Source of the DNA: Bombyx mori
Taxonomy: Eukaryota; Arthropoda; Insecta; Lepidoptera; Bombycidae
Length of the DNA stretch: 64,000 nt
Assembly: GCF_030269925.1 (NCBI RefSeq)
Contig: NC_085117.1
Span: forward strand, 14,694,731-14,758,730
Reading direction: 5' to 3'
In this document: positions 1-9,677 of the stretch, one piece after another
Numbering within the stretch: position 1 is the first letter of the stretch
How the letters are laid out: each line of letters opens with the position of its first letter
Notes under the pieces: generated by a model
What the model was told of the DNA's origin: nothing
The model's input: only the letters and a program-made list of their open reading frames with translations
Databases searched by the model: none
Program-made: the position numbers and the translations under genes

Positions 1-704
1 AACGCGTTTGCACGTAACAGATAAAATAAGATAAGAGCCATGCGAAGTGCGTGCGAGCGCAGGTGTTATGCGCTAAGAACGGGGTCTGGCGCACGACTCG
101 CGACGTTAGCCCTGTTTGATCGTTCTCTGAGTAATTTTACTTGAGATAGCGATAGCGCTGATAACACGCTTTATTTTTATTCAAATTCTTAATTATACGA
201 GTAGGCATTGAAATTTTTTTTAAGATTAATTTAAAAATATTATTTTCATTATTTCGGATAATCGCGGATCGGATCTAAATGAGTTTTGCACCCGGTCGTC
301 ATGGTCCAAAATGGCCTTAGATATTTGATAGTACACCTGAAGTTGCAAATTATAATTTTGATGATATTATTCAATACAAATATATAAAACTCTACAAATC
401 TTTTAAAATAATGAAATGGAATTTGAGCACATGAACTAGTGTCAAGTTACAGTACTTTGAATGTAGAATACATGTATTAAACAATTTTCAAGAATTAAAA
501 CATTTTGCTAAATTACATCCCGATATAAAATGAATCACAGTGAAATATGATTAGCTCCATATTTTATGAAAGTGCTGCTTCAAATACACACGGATGACAT
601 GAATCAAATCGACAGTTGATTAAAATAAACACAAGTAGATAAGATTTCAATGATACCGCTATCGTTGATAACGTTTTCGAACAATAATTAACAAATTATA
701 TTCG
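1..704. other. Upstream flank of the thyroglobulin-type gene, no gene seen
   Basis: The first 160 bases are fairly GC-rich and the rest is AT-rich. No exon, RNA gene or recognised repeat was found. The promoter and 5' UTR of the gene beginning at 705 presumably lie here, but no convincing TATA or initiator could be fixed. Confidence 0.4.
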
Positions 705-3700
705 ATGATAAACGGTGGGACAAATAAGTGTATATTTTTTTTGTTGTTTAAAATGTATTTTATAAATACTCATTTATCGAGGACCTGGATAGTGTTAGCA
801 TTGTGTTTCTATTGGTTTTGTGTGGTGAATTCGCAGTGTCAAGTCGCGCAAACCTGTGTCCACGACGCCACAGTTTCTGATTGTCTTGCTGGCGAAGTTT
901 TGGCACCAAATGTACACATTTTCAATTGTTGTCCTGCGTGTCGACTACCTGGCCCGAGTAAGCATTATTCAGGCTTACTTTATTGATACTCTAATTTATA
1001 GAGCTTGTACTTGATAATTTTAAAATGATGCAGTCTCTGTGTTTCTTTTTTTTTTATTGCTTAGATGGGTGGACGAGCTCACAGCCCACCTGGTGTTAAG
1101 TGGTTACTGGAGCCCATAGACATCTACAACGTAAATGCGCCACCCACCTTGAGATATAAAGTTTTAAGGTCTCAAGTATAGTTACAACGGCTGCCCCACC
1201 TTTCAAACCGAAACGCATTACTGCTTCACGGCCGAAATAGGCAGGGTGGTGGTACCTGTCCGTGCTGACTCACAAGAGGTCCTACCACTAGTAAGTGGAT
1301 GCAATATTTATAAATTTAACTTATTTTGACGTGTCGGAAGTTACCTGTTATACGATCTAGTCGTTAGGAACGACCACCGCAGATTCCGAGAAAGGACTTA
1401 TTATTAACTCGAATAAATTGTTTCTTTAAATAATTTTATTCAACTATTGCGCAATTGTTTTGAAGTGGTAACTTGGCGTATTGTCGGCCCGCGCGGGAAT
1501 CACCAACCTATATAGTAGCTAGATTTGTCGCTAACAGTCATGCGTTCCGGTTTGAAGGGGTGTTTGAGACACGGACTACAATAGAATTGTGACTGCGACC
1601 TCCCGTCCCAAGTCAAGCAGCGTTATTCAAGTTGAGACGTCTGTAAGCTGCGATAACCACTTAATATCAGGTAGCTTATGAGCTCGTTAATGCAGTAAAA
1701 AAACAACTTTGTTTTACGTGCGATATAAATTAAGTGGAACGCGATATTTTAGATATTATGTGAGCAAATCATAAAGGTCATTCCTAAAGCTACTGGCTCT
1801 GCTTTACTAATTATAATAATGTTACATATAATTAATAATAACAAACATCCTTTTATAACAAAATAACACATTGGACCCACTGTGGAGCTTTACATTTGTA
1901 TAATCGTACACTTTTGAAGAATTGTTCGAGATACCTTCATCTCGTTTTTACCATCGCACCGCCCGCCACCGGAGTAGAGTTCATCTATACTAGCTGGAGC
2001 CCCTGCGGTCATCTACAGTGCGTTTCCAGAGTTCTTTTTGACACGTACCATCCGGCTATGGAATGAGCTCCCCTCCACGGTGTTTCCCGAGCGCTATGAC
2101 ATGTCTTTCTTCAAACGAGGCTTGTGGAGAGTATTAAGCGGTAGGCAGCGGCTTGGCTCTGCCCCTGGCATTGCTGTTGTCCATGGGCGACAGTAACCAC
2201 TCACCATCAGGTCGTCCGTACGCTCGTCTACCTACAAGGGCAAAAAATAAACTTATAATTTGGTACCAAATGACTTTAACAACCAAAATTTTATCGTGAG
2301 TAAAACCACTTCGATAAAGCGGCACGACACGAGAACCCTCTCATCATGGCCGCCGGTAACTACATTCCCGATCCTGCGGACAGAATGGAAAGCAGTCGAC
2401 GTTGCCCCAAACATTCATTTCGGATTCTCCCGATCCACTAACGGTGCTTTTAGGTGCCTCAAGCACCGGTCATCGTTCTCGTCGAAACCGTCGCTTGCGA
2501 CGAAGGGCTCCACGAGTAAATTAACCCACAGGCACAGCCCACTGAGTTTCTCGCCGGATCTTCTCAGTGGGTCGCGTTTCCGATCCGGTGGTAGATTCTG
2601 CGAAACACGGCTCTTGCTAGGGTTCGTGTTAGCAACGTCGTCAGATTTGAGCCCCGTGAGCTCACCTACTAGTTAAGGTTACGCTGAAATAGCCTATCAA
2701 GGCTCTCAGCTCGGTAGAATAAAAAAAAGGGAGTAAAATTAACAGAGATAATTTCTAATATGTACTCTTTTTGTTCTGTAGCTGATCCGGGCGATGGTAC
2801 GGAGTGCAAACCACCTTCTAGCTGTTTACCTGATGGTTCTTTTGGACCAGTACAATGCAAAGGCGATATGTTCACAGGACGGTATGTTTTACATACGTAC
2901 AGAAGAGCTCACGACTTCATTGAATTTAGCGAACACCGGAACTCAGAGATCGCCACAAAAATGTTACCACCCATCAGATCAGGTGGAAGTCTCAAAATAA
3001 CGTCCATCTTAATCACACAGTATATATGTATAGATCGGCAACAACAACACATCGATGCGCGTCATAATATAATGTTAGGTGTTACCCAAATATTTTGATA
3101 TAATATTTTACAATCAAAAAATTAAACTCATTAATTATTATACTAGTTTCGAGTTACATCCATCGTGCCAATGCATTACTGTATCCAAACGCAAGAATGA
3201 GACATATTTATTTGTTTTAATACAATTTACACAGGTGTTTCTGTTCCGATAAAGATGGAAACAGAATATTTGGACAAATGTGGCGGAATGAAGCTAGTGA
3301 CATGAGTTGCGGTGAGAATGCATTCTTAGTTATCTAGTGCTGTTTGCCCGAGAGTTAAATATGTAGCAACAAACAGATAAAATGTATGACATACCATAGC
3401 TGTTACTGTTGATACTTTTAATTTAACAATTAATTTTCAAATGACATCTATTCAAAAAATATTTTCGTTTTAAATTTAGCAGCTTTTTATCCACATTGCA
3501 TTATTGATTCGTACAAACTAAATTTCGGTTTCAAAAACAAATATATGTGTGAGAAGAATATTGATTTGTCAATAGTTTACAGCCTTATCGAGGCACTGTC
3601 AATGTCCCGTGACATTATATTAACCAAAGACATTTTTGTTTCTGCTCATATTAGACAAAAGTAGCTAAGTTTATGCTTTGTCTTATGACCTTTAATTTTT

Positions 3701-6700
3701 TAGCATGTAGCAGAAGACGAGCCGAAATAGAAGCATCGGGAAGAAAATTTGTAACACTACACTGTACTGGTAACGGTGATTATGAGCCCTTACAATGTGA
3801 TGATGGGCTATGCTGGTGTGCAAATGTTAAAACGGGACAGCCAACGGTCACCCCAGTTCCGCAAGAAGATATGAAGCGTTTGCCGTGCTGTAAGTACCTT
3901 ATCAGTCGTCTAAAGAGAATCTGACGGTGTAAGAATTTTTTCTTCTGTTTATAAAAATGTCAAATTATATAATTTAACCATCGAAATTTCTCATTCGGTA
4001 CTATTCTTACTTTCTATATTATCTCGAAGCGTTGTTCCAACCCCAATGCCTTTTAAGAGATTATTTTTGGAACATATCCTGCATATAAATAGCTCTCCTC
4101 CAACGACGTTTCCCAAGAGCTCTAACACGTCCTTTTTTCAAACTAGGTTTGAAAAAGTCCTTAAGAGTCTCCAGAAGTGTTGACGTCAATCAGCAAAGAT
4201 AACTACCTACCGGCAGCCAAACTCGCCTGCCTTCTTTAAAATAACGTCAAAAATAATCTAATGCCGAAAACCGGAGTTTAAACCGTAAAAATAATTTTTG
4301 TCTACGATTCGCGGAAACTGCAGAAAAAGACGTACTTACATATAGTTAACCTCCTAAATAAAATAATATAACCAAACTTTTGTTAATTTAAGATTCTAAT
4401 AGCCAAAAACAGTTTACAACAGTTACCTATATACTTTTGCAAAGTATCAGCGCATCTATTAATTAGGTTGATTCTGAACTAGGGCGGTAGCGACGTGTTG
4501 AGAAAGAGGGCAACCACCTCTGAAGGTTGACTCACTTCCTATATCGATCAGGCTCTGTTTCGCAAGTGTTATGATTCTTTTAACATTTAATGAAAATATG
4601 TTTTTAATCTGACCTATATGTTACTTAACTGTAATTGAATTCGTTAACTAATATATCCACAGATAGTGCGGGAGTGGCAGGCGAGCAATACTTGCGAAGA
4701 TGTGAAAGTTTAGTTCAGTCAATGGCAACGATTAATCAAGAGCAAGCAGAACATGGCACTAAGTTTTTCGGTAACCCCACGACATTCTGTGCTTATGATG
4801 GAAGCTATGGACCGTTTCAAATACGGAACGGAGTGTATGTATCTATTAAATTTTTGGTGTTTTATCAAATAAAAAAATGCAGAATATATTGAGCACCTCT
4901 TTTAAATGAACTACTAGTGGAAGGGCTAGAGGTAAAGCACAGGATCGCCATTATTTAAAGGAATTGTCACGTCTTGTGTCTGACTGCCTTATGTTTTACG
5001 GTGGACGGCATTATTCAGATTGTGGTGACTGTAGGAATATCAGTGTCGGCCCAACTCGTCTAACGTTAGTTTAAAAAGTTATTTGACATTTGACCCATTG
5101 ACCTTTATAATAATTTTAGACAACATTTAGAATAACTGCATATTTTTCCAGTGCATACTGTACTGGAAGGGATGGTGAGATACTGGGTTCGTGGCAAGTT
5201 ATAAGCAGTGAAATGTCTAGAATGAATTGCAGTAAGTATTGATATTAAAAAGGATTAAATAAATCAGCATGGTGACTTAATTACACAACACAAATGTAAG
5301 GGGTAGGAAGGAATTACAAACATAGCGATACCGTTAAGACTGATAGATTTGTATTGTGCCACAGAGACCGGTTCACAGCCGTGACCCTGTTCTCAATACG
5401 ACGTGCGATTCCGCCCATCTCTTCGTAATGTTGGAATGTTGAACGCGACTAACCAAATTGTTATTTCGAAAGAAGGGAAACAATAATATTGTAATGAATA
5501 CTTCAATACCATCAAACAAATTGTGAAACAACTGAACGGGACGTCTGAACGCCCGGTTTTCTTTCCGGTTAATACTAACACAAATATTAATTAAACCTTC
5601 AAATATTATAGTTCGAATTCCCTCATTATTTCTACGTACAATATTAAAAATTAGTGAAGTAACAAAAATGAAATGTCAAAGAGGACGAACAGTTTTTTTT
5701 TATTTAAAGTACACTATCATATTCCTTGATGAAACGAAGTAAAATCTTTGCTATTATAAAGGTTTGCTTTTAAACTTTTAATGTCACATTTTCGACTTAC
5801 AATTTCTCTAGTATTTGTGAAACGATAAAAGTGATGTAGGTTCATCAACTGAGCTAGAGCTTCAATTAAATTTACAAAATAAATGGTTCTTCGTTTATTT
5901 GGTTTTGATAACATGAAATTTAAAAACTTAGAATAAATACGATGGAAGACAGGAAAATACAATAAGACAATATTATAATCTAATGTTTACAATCCATTTG
6001 AGAAGTTATAATGTACCAGAATTAAACTGCAAGGATCTCTGTTACAAAAATGAAAAGATCCTATTTATTTTTCATTGAGTAGCTACGGACGAAAATGGAT
6101 AATTAAAATTTTCTGTTCGATTGGAGACGATGCTGTAGGCCCATGTAGGCCATACATTTTTAGTGGTATTTCGCTTCTTTTTTTCCCTACCCATGCTGAT
6201 AGCCTTGGGAGGCTATTTCAGCTTACCCTAGCGTGTGTAGGTGAGCTCGCGGGGCTCAAACCGAAGAGTTGCTAACACTGACCCTAGCAAGAGCAGTGCT
6301 TCGCAGAATCTACCACCGGATCGGAATTGCGACCCACTGAGAAGGTCCAGCGAGAAATTCAGTGGGCGTATTTCGCTGTAATGCTGCTATTACCATACGT
6401 AGCAATGGCAACACTATTGTATCTGGAGGTAAAGCTGTTTAACACCCGCAGTATACGTTTATGGTATCTGCCATATCAATTGTAAAGGTTCTTAACTACG
6501 CCGTCTGCATTTATCTTCTGTTAAACCCAAATTTTTAACCACTTTTAGTGGTTGAATATCGGTTTTCCGATACATTAATTGTTTTTTTTTCTTTCTTTCA
6601 GATTGTGCTCGCGACACCATGATATATTTCCCAGAACGGGGCATGACTGTGACGGAAATATGTTTGGCTAATGGCAACTACCAACCGCATCAGAACGTTG

Positions 6701-6789
6701 GAGACGTATACTATTGTGTTGATACTGACGGTTACCCGATAGAGTTTCTAGATGAATGGCCTTCGGATAGATGTGCCAGTTACGCCTGA
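705..6789 (+). CDS. Secreted protein with thyroglobulin type-1-like modules, seven exons
   Basis: Exons join in frame at 705-957, 2782-2881, 3235-3311, 3704-3889, 4663-4834, 5152-5231 and 6602-6789, with GT/AG at every junction, giving 351 residues. The start has a hydrophobic signal peptide; a second Met at 753 is equally possible. Exon 1 then carries a Cys-rich segment. Four modules follow: exons 2-3 (VQC, CFCSDKDG), exon 4 (LQCDDGLCWCAN, the canonical QC...CWC signature), exons 5-6 (YCTGRDGEILG) and exon 7 (YYCVDTDGYPI). Thyroglobulin type-1 modules are disulfide-rich extracellular domains and some inhibit cysteine or aspartic proteases; whether this one does is unknown. Modules 3 and 4 lack two of the usual cysteines. 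Poly(A) signals AATAAA lie at 6830 and 6837. The introns hold LINE and SINE pieces. Gene structure is well supported; the function is inferred from domains only. Confidence 0.82.
1045..1290 (-). repeat. Bm1-type SINE fragment, minus strand, in intron 1
   Basis: The T-run at 1045-1058 is the SINE tail on the other strand. The block matches the body of the fuller copy at 38332-38757 in reverse complement, including the stretches around CACCCACCTTGAG and GGTGGTGGTACC. The tRNA-like head is missing. Confidence 0.75.
1490..1700 (+). repeat. Decayed Bm1-related SINE copy
   Basis: It shows degenerate versions of the Bm1 body in order (TGCGTTCCGGTTTGAAGGGG, then a SINE 3' segment with AACCACTTAATATCAGG and an A-run near 1697). 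Diverged, with low certainty of the boundaries. Confidence 0.45.
1946..2250 (+). mobile_element. 3' end of a second non-LTR retrotransposon family, 5'-truncated
   Basis: Translation gives a reverse-transcriptase C-terminal stretch (WNELPSTVFPERYDMSFFKR, with one spot of decay) followed by a short 3' UTR ending ACCTACAAGGGCAAAAAATA. The same tail appears, more decayed, at 4085-4215, 20080-20200 and, reversed, at 40845-41035, so this is a dispersed LINE. The element name was not established. Confidence 0.6.
2306..2730 (+). mobile_element. 5'-truncated copy of the jockey-like LINE, with target duplication
   Basis: It matches the last 450 bases of the full-length copies at 7471 and 12797, from the ORF2 C-terminus through the whole 3' UTR to an A-tail at about 2719-2728. 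GAGTAAAA occurs at 2298-2305 and 2731-2738 and reads as an 8-bp target-site duplication. The pseudoknot-forming segments of the 3' UTR are intact. It lies just before exon 2 of the thyroglobulin-type gene. Confidence 0.8.
4085..4215 (+). repeat. Decayed LINE 3'-end fragment
   Basis: Degenerate match to the RT C-terminal end at 2040-2130 (CTCTCCTCCAACGACGTTTC, then CCTTTTTTCAAACTAGG). It lies in intron 4 of the thyroglobulin-type gene. Confidence 0.5.
6172..6405 (-). mobile_element. Jockey-like LINE 3'-UTR fragment, minus strand
   Basis: Reverse complement of the 3' UTR of the full-length LINEs, with its A-tail seen as the T-run at 6178-6184. The stem-loop segment CCCACTGAG is changed at several bases. 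It lies in the last intron of the thyroglobulin-type gene. Confidence 0.75.
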
Positions 6790-6844
6790 GAAATTATACT
6801 TTATACACATTCACAATTTATTACATGTAAATAAACAATAAAAA

Positions 6845-7082
6845 CATTCTTCTTCTTTTTCATCACCTTAACCCGCCAGGTGGGGTCGGTACAGCTAATT
6901 TTTCTCTTCCATTCTCTTTTATCAGCTGTCAGCTCAACACTCACTCCTCTCTCTCTCATATCGTCATTCACACACTACACCCATGTCTTCTTCGATCGAC
7001 CTCTTCCCCCTCTACCTTGCACTACCATTACCATACACCTCCTAGTAACACGCATCATTACAAAACATTATTATTATTAAGG
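6845..7082 (+). repeat. Dispersed repeat with an ATT-repeat tail
   Basis: The block runs from a pyrimidine-rich stretch through CAGGTGGGGTCGGTACAGC to a terminal (ATT)n run at 7066-7080. A simple-sequence tail of this kind is typical of some non-LTR retrotransposons. I recall similar sequence in moth genomes but cannot name the family. Confidence 0.4.
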
Positions 7083-7458
7083 ACATTTTTCTTAATTACG
7101 TTTAAAGAAAAAAACAAATCAGATGCACCCGGATTGATGTAATGGTTCTAACGATACACCATACATTCAAATCTCTTCAGGAATTTAAATGTTATAGTGA
7201 AATAAAGAAACGATTGACATACGTACATGAATCGTGAAATATTGAAATCGTCTTGATGAATCGTGATAAATAAATAACTGATAACGGGTAAAATACCTCT
7301 AAATTGATTTGTATTAAGCTTCTTACCCGATAAGTGGATGGTCATTTGATTTACCAAGCGTCGCGTTCAACTCAGCGAAGGCCGTGATTGGGTCGTCCGT
7401 TCTCTGCCCGCGTTCTTCCATCTGGAACATGCGACTTATATTACTAGTGCTTCAACCG

Positions 7459-7470
7459 CATCTCGTCTGC
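7459..7470 (+). repeat. 5' target-site duplication of LINE copy A
   Basis: CATCTCGTCTGC here is repeated exactly at 12773-12784, directly after the A-tail of copy A. It fixes the left end of the element. Confidence 0.9.
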
Positions 7471-7700
7471 ATTCTCGCTCACGACTCGGTCGTGCGCGGA
7501 CGTGCTTTCCGATCCGTGGCCCGCTTGCGAGCCGCGTCTCTGAACTCACAGTTGTGCTCGACAGTGTAGTGACCGTGAATACATCGTGCTTACAATTCAG
7601 TAGTGCGGACGTGCCGATCCGTTGGTCGCTTGCGATTTGCGTCTCGGAGTCCATTTTTGTGCACTAAAGTGTTGTAACCGCGAACCCACCCTTTACCAAC

Positions 7701-7982
7701 TGCCTTTTTCAAGGCAAAACCAATCGCTACGTTCAGCTTCCTGTGGCACTCACAGGCTAGCGATTTCCTAACCCTTCCCAAAAACAACAGTCTTTTTCAA
7801 GACTAGACCCCCGCTCGCGATTCTGCCTGCTGTAGCACTATACAGCCCGAGCGGGTTCCTTTCCTTTTCCCCGCCGATTGCCGTTTTCACGGCATAGGCA
7901 TTCCCCCCCCCTGCTCCTTGCTGTCCTGCAGCACAGGGGGGTTACAAATCCTATCCTATCCGGGGCCTCGCCTTTCGGCGAG
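7701..7982 (+). promoter_or_regulatory. Series of short hairpins in the LINE 5' UTR
   Basis: Perfect small inverted repeats occur at 7701-7716, 7740-7756, 7789-7804, 7829-7846 (inside an outer stem 7810-7817/7848-7855), 7879-7894 and 7967-7982. Four of them close on the loop TTTC, for example CTCGCC-TTTC-GGCGAG. In copy B the first stem carries a change that becomes a G-U pair in RNA, so the fold is kept. Function unknown; translation control or RNA packaging are possibilities. Confidence 0.65.
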
Positions 7983-8030
7983 TTCAACAAAAGTCCCGGG
8001 GCCGCCCCCCCCGGGCAAGAAGACAGCAAG

Positions 8031-9659
8031 ATGATTGAAGATCGTGACAGTGTCAGTGATAGTGATTTTGTCGGGTTCCTCCGGGAAAGGTACCCGACAA
8101 TTAGGGCCGAATATCTGGCATATAGGGCCTCTCGTGGCAATCCCTCCCCCCCCGCGTCCGTCGCCGCGTATTTCAAACGTGCCTCGGAGGCACGCCGCGC
8201 ACCCCCCGCCGCCGCGTCAAGTTCGAGCGCACGTTCCCACGATGCGACTCACGAAGCGCCTAGCGCTACCCCCACCCCCGCGCCCGCGTCGGTTACGTCA
8301 TCACGCGCTACGTCCGCCGCGACCTCGATCGTTTCAAGTTCAGGCTCCGATACCGAATCGGAGATGGATTTCGAATCCGCGTCAAGCCCTCAGCCTGGAA
8401 CTTCGGATGGGTTCCAAACCGTAACGCGCGGTAAAAAGCGTACTCGCGCCGTGGAGTCCCGGAGCTCCACGACGAAGCAGACAAAATCCGCGACCGCCTC
8501 CCGCCCGCAGGTAGTCGTGACACCGGAGTCGGACTCCGCTCGCCGCGTAACCCCGCCGCCGCGTCCCAAGCCCGCGCCCGCTCCTAAAGCAGCTGCCCCG
8601 CCCCCGCTGATTCTCCAGGAAAAAACTGCGTGGAACCGCGTTTCCCAGGCCCTTCAGGCAAATAAAATTAATTATACCCATGCGCGTAACGTCGCGCATG
8701 GGATTCAGATAAAGGTCGCAACGCCGGGCGACCATAGGGCCCTCTCAGCATACCTCCGAAAGGAGAACATAGGTTTCCACACCTATGCTCTTCAGGAGGA
8801 CCGCGAGCTCCGCGTAGTGATACGCGGAGTCCCTAAAGAACTCGACATCGACTACATAAAGGAGGATCTGACCGCTCAGGCCCTCCCGATAGTTAGTGTG
8901 CACCGGATGCACAGCGGGCGGGGCAAACAGCCCTATAATATGATACTCGTGGCGTTAGAACCCACCCCGGAGGCCAAAAAGAAGATCGCATGTCTCACGA
9001 CAATTTGCGGCCTATCCGGGATCTCAATCGAAGCCCCCCACAAGCGTGGCACTCCCGGGCAGTGCTACAGATGTCAGCTTTACGGCCACTCGGCTCGTAA
9101 TTGCCACGCGCGCCCCCGCTGCGTAAAGTGCCTCGGCGACCACGCCACACTAGATTGCTCGCGTGTTAGGGAAACCGCGACCGAACCCCCAAGCTGTGTC
9201 CTATGCCTTAAGCAAGGGCACCCCGCGAACTACCGTGGATGTCCTAGGGCTCCGCGCAAGCGTTCAACCCTCCCAGCTCCGCGAACCGTCGGCCCAAAGA
9301 CTTCGGCACCCTCAGTGCCGAAACCTGCCTTCGTGCCGGCTGCAGTTCCCACGGTTTCAGCGTGGAAAAAGCCGCTGCCGTATACGAAGGCGGGAACACA
9401 AACCGCACCCCCGCCCCCGCTCGCGACACGCCCCGCGCCTCAGCCCCTGCTCGCACCTCGCCCCGCGCCCGCGTTCCGTCCCCCGCAACCCTCTGCCGCC
9501 AACGACTTCGCGCTCGTGCGCGACTTCGTCACCGCGGTGAACTTCGACCGTCTGCGATCGTTCGCTGACGCTATCCGTAGGTCGACAACCCCCGAACAGC
9601 GGCTCGCGGCCGCGTTCGATCACATGGACGTTTATGAGTCCGTGTCGCGTACGTTATAA
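8031..9659 (+). CDS. LINE copy A ORF1, gag-like RNA-binding protein
   Basis: This 542-residue protein should bind the element RNA and form the ribonucleoprotein particle. The N-terminal third is rich in Ser, Ala and Pro. A middle segment (VVIRGVPKELDIDYIKEDL) resembles the region before the zinc knuckles in other jockey-clade ORF1 proteins. Three CCHC-type knuckles follow at about residues 345-400, starting CYRCQLYGHSARNC. The frame is open upstream to 7878, but the ATG at 8031 aligns with the start of copy B ORF1 (13416), and the upstream part is the hairpin-rich UTR. The stop lies 18 bases before ORF2. Confidence 0.9.
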   Translation: MIEDRDSVSDSDFVGFLRERYPTIRAEYLAYRASRGNPSPPASVAAYFKRASEARRAPPAAASSSSARSHDATHEAPSATPTPAPASVTSSRATSAATSIVSSSGSDTESEMDFESASSPQPGTSDGFQTVTRGKKRTRAVESRSSTTKQTKSATASRPQVVVTPESDSARRVTPPPRPKPAPAPKAAAPPPLILQEKTAWNRVSQALQANKINYTHARNVAHGIQIKVATPGDHRALSAYLRKENIGFHTYALQEDRELRVVIRGVPKELDIDYIKEDLTAQALPIVSVHRMHSGRGKQPYNMILVALEPTPEAKKKIACLTTICGLSGISIEAPHKRGTPGQCYRCQLYGHSARNCHARPRCVKCLGDHATLDCSRVRETATEPPSCVLCLKQGHPANYRGCPRAPRKRSTLPAPRTVGPKTSAPSVPKPAFVPAAVPTVSAWKKPLPYTKAGTQTAPPPPLATRPAPQPLLAPRPAPAFRPPQPSAANDFALVRDFVTAVNFDRLRSFADAIRRSTTPEQRLAAAFDHMDVYESVSRTL

Positions 9660-9677
9660 AATCTTTACCGGTAATCA

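Noticed and set aside
7148..7357. 69-codon minus-strand frame next to the LINE
   Set aside because: AT-rich, no motif, and in a different frame from the only exon-like stretch there.
7878..8030. N-terminal extension of LINE copy A ORF1
   Set aside because: The open frame runs upstream only in copy A and crosses the hairpin-rich UTR; copy B starts at the position matching 8031.
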